Shown here one piece after another: positions 29,414-40,973 of a stretch of 64,000 bases of DNA. The notes below the pieces were generated by a model, which did no database searches, was not told the DNA's origin, and worked only from the letters and a program-made list of their open reading frames with translations. Source of the stretch: Iris pallida (taxonomy: Eukaryota > Streptophyta > Magnoliopsida > Asparagales > Iridaceae); assembly GCA_029216955.1 (NCBI GenBank), contig JANAVB010033216.1, positions 11,262,123 to 11,326,122 of the forward strand, given 5' to 3'. Position 1 is the stretch's first letter, and every line of letters begins with the position of its first letter. The position numbers and the translations under genes were made by a program.

Positions 29414-31779
29414 TGTCACGCCCCGCTCCCAGAGGAGCGATCATCTTCGCTAAGACGTGATGCCGCACGAGCCTAGGTTGCACTCGTACAAGGCCAAGTC
29501 CAGAAACGGCCGATTGAAGCTAGGCCACAGAGTCGCACAGAGTGTCCCCATTTGCAGCGAAAAGTAAATGAACACAAATTGAAATAACTCAATAGTCTTT
29601 ATTGATATTCAAGAAGTCTTACAAGCGATGCTAGGACGAGATTACAATTCGCTCAAGCTCTCTCACTCTCTCTCTCTCTCTCTCTCTGGAACATGAAAGG
29701 CGTGCCAAGTGTCTTACAAGATGGAATGATTCATGACGATATTCCGATACATTATGTCATGTATATGGCACTTCAGTTCTTTTGTAACGCTCTAAGGCTC
29801 CAGAGTTAGTTTTGCACCTTAGCACGTTCGAGGAAAGTCTTCACACCTGACGAGGTTCTCCGCAGGTTGCAAACAATCTATGTGGTTATCAGACATTGTT
29901 ATGCACTAGTGGGGAGGCTACCTCGCCTACTCTCTATCATTACCAAACACGTTCGTTTTACTTTTGTGCGTCATCTATCAGTTATTGTCTTACTAATCTT
30001 GCCTTAGGATATGTTTCACGGCATATGATTTAAAGCCTATATCGTGTTACCGATATCAAGTGTCGCATAGAAATAACATGCGCAACTTACCATACTTACC
30101 ACACGATCTTCCCTGTCCAAGAAAACCAAGTTAGGCAACATTTTATTTTATAGGAAAATACGAACGTCATGGACGTGTTTCTGTCTCGGTGAACGACGTA
30201 CTTAAGTTGCCAAGATGTGTCATACTTAAACTTTGTTTAGTTGTGTTTCCTTCAGGTACTCATATTTTTTTAAGATGTTTCATTCTCAAGTTTGTTCGAA
30301 TATATTTCATTCAGTTACTCAATTGTTTAGATTTTACAGAATACTTGTTCAATGCAAAGTCTCACACGCGGATTGCCGCAATCGAGCTAACTTAATCTAT
30401 ATGCACCGGTCGCTGGCACCACAAGCCATTTGGACTATTCATCTTGGTATCATAGTTCCCTATCAGTCGATGATGGCTGGTACACCATAATAGGCCATGC
30501 AATACCCGGCTTACGCCTCTTGTGTTGACCAAGCCCTCACATAAGCCGCCTGTAAGCCATAATTCTGCCTAAGCCGGCCACGATATCGTTGATCATTGCC
30601 TTAGAATCCTTATTCACTTCTTTCTCTCATGCACGAGTTGTTCGTGACCATTTTGTATTGCCTTGTCATTTTTAACTTAACGGGCTGCCTTTGAGCCATA
30701 GAATGTCTTTGAGCCATATTCGATTGCCGACTAGGTTGGCGGCGACATCCATGCAGTACGGGTAGCGAGCCCCATTGTACGTTCCATCATACGTGTTGCT
30801 AATCATTCTTCTCTTCTATTATGCCTTTCTTTTCTTTCATTTATTCACTTATTTGATCATTCATTCATACATTCATTCACTTATCCATTCGTTCATTTGT
30901 TCATTCATTCTTTCATTATGTAGTACCCTGTACGGGAACCGCCTTGACGACTCAATGGTCCCGAAGTCTTTTGATGTTTCTATTACTGTGCTCGGAACGA
31001 CTATTTGATAGTCTTCATGCCTCACTTCAGTGAACCATTTATCGTTTAGTGCTTCAAGTTGTAGTACGTTCTAAGTGACAAGCATTTCGTTCATGAGTTA
31101 GCGCATAGACAATTCTACTCAAAAGTAAGTTGTGCCTTGGCACGAGCATGGAGTGCGGTACGAGGTCCAAGTAACTTCTAAGTTCCTTTTCATGTTCTAC
31201 ACAAGCATGTAAGATGGGATTATTCCCTTAGCTAGGTGCGTCGAGTCATTTTATTAGCATGCAAGGAGTTATCGCCTAGCGATTCTAGCAATATTGTCTG
31301 AATTATTATGTGTCTAGGCTAAGCAAAGAAAAGTTCATCGGAGCCACCCACCTTAGCGATGATCGCATCGGCCAAGCGAGACTCTGAGCGCGCCTTTGAA
31401 AGTCTAAGTCTGGATTCTTCTAAAGGGCCAAGTCCATTAACTCTGCCTTAGTTCATTGCAAGGCAATATTTTGGTTTCATGGACACTTTTGTGAATAAGG
31501 CAAAATGTCGACCTCTTATCACTCAACGTAAAAGCGTAGCCTGCACATGAAATCAACTAAAGTCAATATTTCTTCAAATTGGACTTGTGCGTTGCATCGA
31601 TTCAATTTCTTAGAATCTTCAAACCGACTCAATGGTTTCCTTCGGGCCAACTTAACACTTGCATAAATTCGCATCGATACTTCATCAGATCGATGCAACT
31701 CTTCGAGTCAACGATTCATTTGAGTCGTTGCACTTACCGTTTGAATCGGCATTCCTCTAGGGCGGAGCGGGCCGTTACA
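29414..31779 (-). repeat. Element E, 5' LTR
   Basis: 2366 bp, TGTCACGCCCC to CGTTACA. It holds a (TC)n run near 29660-29690 and an ATTC-type simple repeat at about 30838-30918. Short open frames inside (for example 30189-30490 and 30775-31008) have no recognisable product. Confidence 0.85.
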
Positions 31780-31784
31780 TTGAC

Positions 31785-32471
31785 TATGCTCTTTTTGAAG
31801 CGGCTGAGGTGAGAAAACTCTGAGATATACTCATTGACGGTGAGGTTTTCCTACTCCGAACTCTCGAACTGACTCTCTAACTCCTCCTGAGCTACGTCAG
31901 GGTAGAACTTCTTCTTGAATAGCTTCTTGAACTCTACCCAAGTCATATCTGGTACGAAAAGTCGGGGCTCATCTCGATACCACGTCTAGGTGATGTCGAA
32001 AAGCTGTATGCTGGCTGACACTATCTTCAAGTCTTTAGGAACTCGAGCCATCCGAAGAAACCGCTCTACGTTCTCTATCCACTCATCAGCATAGATAATC
32101 CCTTCTGTCCCATAGAATTCCAAGGACCTGAGGTTCATAAAGTCCTTGGAAGTTCTTGGGCATGGTCGGGAAGCATCTCTAGTCTGAAAAGCCTCTCTTA
32201 AACTATTACGGAAGATGTTGGCCTACTCCGTTTGGGAGTTGAAGTATCTGGAAGACCCAAGAAGCTTAGCATTGTCTAGTGTCGGTATTGGAGGCAGTAC
32301 TGGTGCTGGAGGTGGAGTCTGGGAAGGAAACTGTGGGGGTGGTAGAATATCATCTCTATGAAACTTTGAGGTCTACGGATATGACTGGTCGATCAGATGA
32401 GTAAGCTATCCTCCATGTGTCAGTGGGGTACCATCTGTAGAAGTTTCGCCTACAGCTGGTAGGGTGTCCAT
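31785..32471 (-). pseudogene. gag: Element D gag, copy 2, 5' part
   Basis: It starts at ATG 32471, equivalent to 21164 in copy 1, and is homologous to it throughout with scattered stops. It is interrupted at TTGAC by E and continues at 25088 downward. The leader 32472-32784 matches 21165-21478. Confidence 0.65.
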
Positions 32472-32784
32472 GGGAGCGGTATTCTTGTCCTGAGAATCCA
32501 TTAGCTGCAATAAAGAAAAATCATTAAACAGTGGAAAGATTCAAGCAGGATGCAAATTAAGGATTATATTAAAGTCAAGATAGAGATCAATAACATATCA
32601 AGGCATGTGAAAGAAATACTTAAGAGCCTAATCCTATTTATAGATGATGTGAACCTCTTTAACATTATTCTAATATCTAACTACAACTTTATTCGCAGGC
32701 CCGCAGTAGTATGACTAACTTAGGTACTACCACGAGTTTGCAATCTTATGCAAAACCTGAACTGCATAGGCCACCATAAAAACA

Positions 32785-34630
32785 TGTCACGACTCGCCCC
32801 CGCCTTTTGGGATACAAGTGCGTGTCCAAGTCCAGCCTACGTCGCAGCATCGACCGTAGTACAATGTCTATGATAACATGGTTCACAACAAGAATAATTT
32901 GCACATAACATCCACAACTAAACCATCAAGATAATATCCAAAAGTCTCAATAATAAACTAAAAAAACTGTCAAATAATCCACTACAACTCAGATAGTCTC
33001 GGGAACAAACCCCATAGCAGAAAAATAGATAAACTAGAATCCAAACTATGATCACTAACTAATGGAAAAGCATAAGAAAGAAAATATGCTAATTCGCATC
33101 AGACAGGTACGTTAGTAACGCCAGGGTCGCCAACATAAGCACCATGGGCCACAAGATAGATGTCGTCGTCTAGAGCTAAAAAATAGTTATCCAGTCAGGA
33201 TTGGAGCAAGATCACTATAACACTACACTACATAATATAATATACAAGCATGAGGAGAAAGAGGAAATGAACTGTAAACATTATATGATATAACAAAAAA
33301 AAATATACTATGGCATATTAACTCTATGAAAGTATACTAGAAAGAGATGATATCTAAGAAATATAACAACAAGAATCGAAGATATGTACCCAACGTGTTT
33401 TAGAATACTAACGTTCAACATGTGGTTGGGTTAGAAATCAGACAGTCAACACGTTTGGTGTATTGACTGAACAAACTCTGTAAGATGGTTCCCTGACCGA
33501 ATAAACTCTAGGCTACACTGGGGTACCACAGGTCTACTACTCATATTCTCCCACCCGATTAACTCACAAGTACATGTCCAACACGATAAACATTAACAAT
33601 ACAATAAACAAGAATCACGATAAACTAAAAATTAGGCATGAACATTTACATATACTCTAGCGACTCTAACTCTCGTGTAAAAGCAACGATTATGATGAAT
33701 CTATAACAGTGACAACAAGAAATATGAAGATTTAACAGTGAAGAGACGACAAAGGATATATGTAGTACAAAATAAAGGTAATAGAATACCATAGTGAAAC
33801 TTGCCTGATTTCGTGAACAAACTGCTTTCACAAGTCGAGGATGATAGGAACTCTGACCTATAAGCTAATCCCATATCACCATCGTACCACGAACCGTACA
33901 TGAAAAACTATAAGTCATTTCTAAGATTCTAATTATAAAATCTTGAAATAAGTGGCTAATGGTTTAACTAATCTAATAATAATTCATTCAGGAATAATTC
34001 ACTTAAAACCCTAATTCAACCTATAGTAATCTAAAATATAAATTAAACAAGGAAGTTTGGCCATAGAAAGTTATATTTCCAATTTTGGATACCATGGCAC
34101 ATAAATCGAGGCATACCGTTGACCATCCAGTCAACCGTCATGAACTCGAGATTTGGAAAGTGCATCTTGGTATATTTCAGCGCCACGAGTGCACTAGAAT
34201 CGATCATGCTGCTGACTGGGTAATTATTATCCAGAAATTGATTTAAAATCAATTCTAAGCCAAATAAATCCAAATAAATATTATAAATAAATCCAAAAAA
34301 AATTTAGAAAAATACAAAAAATATTTATAACTACCTAGAACCCAAATAAAAATACCTTGTCCCAATATAGTCCCAAATGGCCTTATAGTAAAACATCAAC
34401 GTCATACAAATATATAAAACAATTATTTAAAAATATCTAAAAATCCTAGTAAAACATAAAATAGTTGACTAATACTTGTAGAGTCTACCTAGAGTCCATA
34501 TGACCATAGGATGGTTCTAACTCTCCTGCAAGCTTAGGTATGACTCCTATGATCATAAAAGTTGATCGTAATCTAATCAAATAAAATTGAAAAAAATCCC
34601 TTAATTTCTAATCTGGGAGCGGATGCCACA
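32785..34630 (-). repeat. Element D, LTR copy 3 (internally deleted)
   Basis: 1846 bp. It lacks the whole TA-array and GC-rich segment seen in copies 1 and 2; the junction is at about 34206-34213. It ends GATGCCACA exactly, followed by TACTG (34631-34635), the right target copy. Confidence 0.85.
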
Positions 34631-34635
34631 TACTG

Positions 34636-35462
34636 GCAAATAGGCTACCCAAGAAAAATTTTCAAATAATCTTTCATTTTGAAAACATACCCAGTCACAA
34701 AAGTCCAAACTACTCTCTAACTGCTTAAACATTTGAAAGCCCAAAAACTGAGTTTCTAAGCCCAAAAATCAACCCATTCTGGACCAGCAGAATTCTGGGC
34801 AAATTCGTCCCGAATTCAACGCGAGTTAGGCTAGATGAACGTTGCTTTTTAAACTGTCTTCCTGCAGTTAACGATGCAATGGCTATATACCGAGATTCTC
34901 TCATAAAATTCTGTCCGAATTTTTCTTTTGGAAATCCTGTAAATAGAGAAGAAATTCTACCATTTCAAACACCAATTCACTTTCATATCTCTTCCCTAAG
35001 CTTACTACGATCTTCCAAAGCCCCTCTAAGCTTTCAATTTCAAATTCCAAGCGAGTTATAATCCTCTAGTCGATTTGCCAGTACGGTACGGTCCAGAAGT
35101 TCAGAGTGATTGTAATTAAGAGGCTTGACAGAAGTGGGACACTTCACAATTGAAGTTGGTCGAATACTTTGGATCAAAGCTCGTATTTATAGAAGTTTCA
35201 AGGACTTCAGATGAAAACTTGCAGTCTTTCTATAGTAGATTTCAACTGGGAGCTGGAGTTATCTCGACTGGATTAGTCCTCATAAGAGGGAGACTAGTAT
35301 ATATCACCGTCTTTGCATATGCTCTTTGCACTTTACTTTTACTTACTCATAACTGTCATATATTTTTGTGATCTTGCTGCTAACATTTTTAATAGCTAAT
35401 ATTTCGCTGTCTACTCTATTCATCCCCCTCTAGAGTATATCGCTTTACATTGTGTTCCTACA
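34636..35462 (+). repeat. Element F 5' LTR, second part
   Basis: Resumes the LTR cut at 17287 and is homologous to 59776-60624. It contains a TATA-like GTAAATAGAGAAG (about 34939; CATAAATAGAG in the 3' copy). It ends TTCCTACA, next to the primer site. Confidence 0.85.
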
Positions 35463-35464
35463 AT

Positions 35465-35476
35465 TGGTATCAGAGT
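35465..35476 (+). other. Element F primer-binding site
   Basis: TGGTATCAGAGT, two bases after the LTR end, is the standard initiator-Met-type primer site. Confidence 0.85.
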
Positions 35477-35546
35477 AGGATATAGAAGTAAAGCGAGGTA
35501 ACATTGTTATTATTTTTTTGCTATTACATAGATCACTATATCACAT

Positions 35547-38500
35547 ATGGTAAGTGTGAAATTCACAACTGAAGGCCAAGCCATAAACATGCCCCCACTG
35601 TTTGATGGTACCAACTATATTTTCTAAAAAACACATAAGAGTTTCTTTTTGAAATCTCTAGATTTTGACTTATAGCCAATTGTAGCTGACGGCTATAAAA
35701 ATCCTCAACGTGTTCTTATTCATGAAAGTTTGGTTGAAAAAGCACATGACAAGTATACTGATTCTGAAACAAAAGTAGCCAGTCTTAACACACGTGCTAT
35801 TAATGCTTTATTTTGTACTTTAGACATGACTGAATTCAACAAGGTGTCTACATGCACAACATCTAATGAGGTATGAAAACTTTTCGAAGTCACTCATGAA
35901 GGCACGATGCAAGTCGAGGAGTCCAAGGTCGGTAGACTTACTCAAGAGTATGAGGCGTTCAAGATGAAGCCGAACGAGTCTGTTACACAAATGTTCACAA
36001 GATTTCTAGATATTGTAACTCCTTTGTCCTCACTAGGCAAGGAATACAATAACCATGAGAAGATTCACAAGATGCTGTAAGCTCTCACAAAGAACTGTAT
36101 TTCGAAGGCTACGGCGATCGTTGAAGGAAACGACCTCACTAACATGTCTCTTAAAATGCTCATAGGAAAGCTACTCACTCACGAGCTAGAAATTCAAGAC
36201 TTTGAAGATGTCGCATCGAAGACAAAATTAATCACCTTCAAAGCTCAACAACGAAGAACTGTCGAAGAATATTTTAACAACAATGACTCCGATACTGAGG
36301 ATCAAGCTCTCCTAGTGAAGAAGTTCAAGAAGTTCGTGATGTTCAACCGAACAACGAAGGAACACAACAGCAACAATAACAACAATGAAGGAGATCCAAT
36401 CTGCTACGGTTACAAAAAGAAATGACACATAAAAAGGACTATTCGACATCATCATCAACTAGGAAAGGCAACAAGTATGAAAAGAGTTACTTGAAGTAAT
36501 CTACTTCCAGAAGATATACCAACACAAGCATTTGGCATGAAAGTGAAGCCAGTAATTCAGAAGTTGAACAATCAGATGACGTTGTAAATGTATGCTTGAT
36601 GGCATAAGATCAGTTAAACTCAAACCCCCTTTTTGATACTTATGATGATTTTATCTTCAACTAGTTAGGTAAAGCTTTTAGTGACCTCCTAGATGACCAC
36701 AGAAAACTGCTTGACAAATACCAAAACTCTAATAAGGTACTCAAAGAGAACAAATGTGAAATAAGAAGGCTTACTGACTTACTAGCTGAGGTTAAAAATA
36801 GTAAAAATCCTAGTGAGACTGGTGAGTTTTCTTCTGTCAAACTGTAACTACATGAGACTGCACGTTGATCCAAAGAAAAAGACAAGACCATTGCTAAATT
36901 TGAGGAAGATTTACTCAAGAAGATGAAGAGCCATCACTGTGCACTAGTCAGAATGATGCACTTACAGCTGACTATAACACAATTTATGACACCTCTAAAA
37001 AGTTGGAAATTCGGTTAGGAAAATATCCTGAAGTTGCTGATTCCTACCTTAACACGTGTCAATTACCGTAACATCGAAACATGGTCAAAACCAATACTGT
37101 TAAACCTAATATATTATACCAAATATAGCCAAACCTTTGCCCAAGAAGACTAACCGACACGCATTCTACTACAAGTATCCAACTAGAACACCAAGACCTA
37201 CCAATCATACACAACACACTACACCTAACACTCATCATGATAGATGCCACTATTGTGGCACCATTGGTCACATCTCACCTACATGTAGAGTAAAAAAATT
37301 AGTTGATTTAAATATATGTGCATGGATACCAAAGACTAATATATTCGGACCCTATAAGAAATGGGTACCAAAAGTTTCATCTGCAAACTTTTTTGTAGGT
37401 TTTACACCCTACTCATGCTAGGAGCAAGTGGATCCTCGACAGCGGTTGCTCATGGCACATGACCAGTGATGCTTCTCTATTTGTAACATTGTCGAAGAAG
37501 AAAGAAGGATATGTCTCCTTCGGTAATAAATAAAAAGGATATATAGTAGGTATCGGCAACATCGATAAGGCTCCCTATCATGTGATTAAAGATGTATGTC
37601 TAGTAACTGAGTTAAAATATAACCTACTCAACATAAGCCATTTAGCTGACCACCGTTATGGTATTAACTTTGTCAAAGATAAATGTACTATAGTTGATAG
37701 CTCAACTGGTAGTATTACCTTTGAAGGTATTAGGGAAGACAACATATATGTTTTCTATTTGTTGGAAGATGCTAACAAAACAGGTAGATGCTTACTTGCC
37801 AAGAATGATGAGAGTCAACTATGGCACATAAGACTCGGTCATGCAAACATGCACACAATTTCAAAATTATCTACAAAGAAATTGGTACGAGGCTTACCAG
37901 ACATTGTTGTCAAAAAAGATACGGTGTGTAGCGAATGTGAAATGAATAAAGCTACTCGATCGATATTTAAGTCAAAAAATGATGTAAGTACCACTAGACC
38001 TCTACAATTACTGCATATGAATTTATTTGGGCCTAGTAGAACTGCTAGCCTAGGTGGCAAGTTATATGTATTTGTAATAGTAGATAATTTCACTAGATAC
38101 ACATAGCTATATTTTCTCGCACTCAAGAATGATGCATTGTCAGAATTTGCCATATTTTGTAAGAAAGTTCAAAATGTGAAAGGATTCATGATTACTCGTA
38201 TTCGAATTGATCATGGTGGTGAATTCGAAAATGCAGAGTTTGATCAATTCTATGACACGTACGGATATTTGCAAGAGTTTCCATGCCCTAGGACTCCACA
38301 ATAAAATGGAGTTGTGGAATGTAAGAACAGAACTTTATCTGAAATAGCTAGAGTAATGTTGAACCAGTTTAGTCTACCCATATATTTCTGGGCATAAGCT
38401 GTCAATACATCTTGTTATGTTCTCAATATGATTCTAATTCAACCTAAATCGAAGAAGAATCCCTATGATTTATGGTTTGATAATATGCATACGGTTTCTT

Positions 38501-40047
38501 ATTCAAAATCTTTGGTTGTAAATGTTTTATTCTTAACACTAAAGATAATTTGGGTAAATTTGACGAAAAGGCCGATGAGGGTATCTTTTTAGGTTATGCG
38601 GCCAAAAGCGGTACCGATTATTCAACAAAAAGTCAATGATCATCGAAGAATCAATGAAAGTCACCTTCGATGAATTAAACCAACAGACGATCAACGATAA
38701 TGATGATGAAGACATTAGTACACCAAGCAAGGCATCTACAGAACCTAAAATCGGAACAAGCTACTTCGAAAGTCTGCCAAAAAGAATAAAATTCATGGCT
38801 GACCACCCTAAGGACATGGTAAAATATGATATCACCCAGGGCGTAAGTACTTGTTCCTCTATCAGAGATATAGCTTCTTGTGTTGCATTTATTTCACAAC
38901 TAGAACCTAAAACTATTAAAGAAGCATGTAGTGATAACTATTAGTTAGATGCTATACAAGAGGAACTAAACCAATTTGAACGGAATCAAGTTTAGAAACT
39001 TGTTTCGAAGCCCATTGATTATTCGATCATTGGCACCCGCTGGGTATTCCGAAATAAATGAACTAAAAATGGTTTAGTCACTCGTAACAAGGCTCGACTC
39101 ATAGCTCAAAGATACAACCTAGAGGAAGGTATCGACTACGATGAGACGTACGCCCCTGTTGTGAGATTAGAATCCATTCGCATGTTATGTGTATTTGCAT
39201 GTTGTCATAACTTTAAACTTTTCAAATGGATGTAAAAAGTACTTTTAATGGTTTCATAAAAGAAGAATTTGATGTAGCTCAACCTCCAGATTGTACTGAT
39301 TTTAAAAATCCTTATTATGTCTTCAAGTTGAAGAAAGCCTTATATGGTTTAAAATAAGTCCCTCGTGCTTGGTACGACCGTCTAAGCTTTTTTCTACTTG
39401 ATAATATTTTTTTTTCAAAAGGCAAGGTTGACACTACACTGTTTATAAAGTCTTTAAATAGAAATCTTCTTTTATTTCAAATTTATGTTAATGATATTAT
39501 CTTTGGATCTACTGATGAATATCTATGTCAAGATTTCTCTAAGTGCATGCAGAATGAGTTTTAGATGAGCATGATGGGAGAACTCAAATTCTTTCTTGGA
39601 TTGCAAATCAAACAAACCAACAATTGGACGTTCATCAACCAAGCCAAGTACACAAAAGATTTGCTAAAGAAGTTCGATCTAGAATCCGTCAAACCCCTTG
39701 GCACTTCAATCACAACTTCAACCAAGCTTGATGTAGATGAACAAGGCAAACTTGTCGACATACGTAACTATCGAGGTATGATTGGTAGTTTACTTTATTT
39801 AATTGCTAATCGTCCTGATATAATGTTTTGTGTTTAGTTGTGTGCAAGATTTCAAGCTAACCCTAAGGAATCACACATGTGCGCAGTTAAGCGTATCTTT
39901 TGATACCTTTAGAACACTTTTTCTGTCGGCTTATGGTATCCCAAAACTATGTCATTTGACCTAATCGGGTATTCGAATGCTGATTTTGCTGGATGCAAAG
40001 TAGATAAAAAAAGTACTAGCAGCATGTGTCATTTCCTAGGTATGGAT
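35547..40047 (+). pseudogene. Element F gag-pol (copia order), decayed
   Basis: It starts at ATG 35547, leading into a copia-type gag (MPPLFDGTNY; LTQEYEAFKMKPNESV near 35940; a D/N-rich tail to 36425). The zinc knuckle CHYCGTIGHISPTC is intact at 37245-37286. Protease has WILDSGCSWHMT near 37429. Integrase has LWHIRLGHANMHTI (37818) and an INT core to about 38330. RT shows ETYAPVVRLESIRM (39150), but the catalytic block near 39481 reads IYVNDIIFG, with N where active copia RTs have D (YVDD). RNase H begins YSNADFAGCKVDKKSTS (39970) and is cut by G at TGGAT (40043-40047). More than a dozen stops and frameshifts are scattered throughout. The remainder of RNase H is at 56759. Confidence 0.85.
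40043..40047. repeat. Target-site duplication of G, left copy (TGGAT)
   Basis: TGGAT precedes G's TG at 40048, and the identical copy follows its CA end at 56754-56758. Removing G makes the copia RNase H frame contiguous. Confidence 0.95.
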
Positions 40048-40971
40048 TGTAGGTCCTGAAAAATCAAGTTGCATCAATCAACAAAAGTCAAAAATTCAAG
40101 ATATTCATCATTTTGATGAGTTGTGCAGACAACAGATTGCGCAGACATCACTTTGCGCAGGTTGGTTTGTGCATGTTCCCAACTACGCAGGCTGACGTGG
40201 CAGAAGTCATCATTGACTGAATCAAATCAGATCTTCTTGACAGCTGACAACACGAATAACGAGGAGACTGTTCGTTTATGGAGCCGCACAGTACTCGAGG
40301 GCAGCTGACAGGTGGCAGCACAATCCGTGATTGCGCAAACCATTCATGCGCAATCTGTGTTTGCGCAAACCATTCATGCGCAGTCTGAGTCTGCGCAAAC
40401 CAAAGTCTGCACAGTTCACTTTGCGCATTCTACCAAAATAACTGACCAATTACATGTGGCATTCATGCCATCAATTGCTCATTACGTGGCAACTGTCTAT
40501 GCACGATCATGCGCATTTCAATCAAATAATACCATGTGTCTCAGATAGTTGGCCCACGATCCAATAACTGCCTGCGCAGTCCAGTGGTGCGCAAACCAGT
40601 TGCTGCGCAAATTAGCTTACACAGTCCAAAATAACTGAAAGTTAGTTATTTTCAGAACTCTATAAATAGAGTTTCAAGTCTTCATTTCAAGGGGATCAAG
40701 ATCAGAGATCAGAAATCAGAGAGTTCAGGAGTTCTTGCCAAAGTGCTGCTGCATTCTTCCGAGACTTTTGTCTTCAACTTCAGAGGCTTTTGCCTTCAGT
40801 TTCCATAGTTGTTTTCAACTTCAAAGGCTTCGTCTTCAAAGTTCACATCGTCCAAGGGATAGAGCAATCGTCATCAAGATTGGATTCCTATAGTTGTAAT
40901 TTTCCCAGAATTCTTGTAATCTTTATTACAGTTTGTATCAATAAAGTTTTATACTTTTGTTTTTGCAAACA
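40048..40971 (+). repeat. Element G 5' LTR
   Basis: 924 bp, TGTAGGTCCTG to TTTTGCAAACA. It contains about a dozen TGCGCA palindromes, a palindromic TATA region CTCTATAAATAGAG (about 40658-40671) and an AATAAA signal at 40940. An open frame at 40312-40548 reads as AQS/AQT repeats because of the TGCGCA units and is not called as a gene. Confidence 0.95.
40661..40668 (+). promoter_or_regulatory. TATA box of element G 5' LTR
   Basis: TATAAATA within a palindromic context; transcription should begin about 30 bp downstream. The 3' LTR copy is at 56443-56450. Confidence 0.7.
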
Positions 40972-40973
40972 AA

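Larger units (their letters stand above)
25089..31779 (-). mobile_element. Element E: non-coding LTR retrotransposon (LARD-like)
   Basis: 6691 bp, minus orientation, with a perfect 5-bp duplication TTGAC. The LTRs are 25089-26273 and 29414-31779, starting TGTCACGCCCC on the plus strand and ending GTTACA. The internal 3.1 kb holds an initiator-Met-type primer-binding site but no recognisable gag or pol frame. This is the structure of a large retrotransposon derivative that must depend on proteins supplied in trans, or of a very decayed element. Confidence 0.8.

Noticed and set aside
34634..35462. TGGCAAATAGGCTACCC at 34634 as the start of F's 5' LTR
   Set aside because: Homology between 17080-17287 and 59567-59775, GTGGG on both sides of F, and TATTG/TACTG around D show that the LTR starts at 17080 and was split by D.
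40312..40548. AQS-repeat open frames in both G LTRs (40312-40548, 56094-56330) as a gene
   Set aside because: The start codon is not ATG, the frame is made by TGCGCA repeats, and it lies in LTR sequence before the TATA box.
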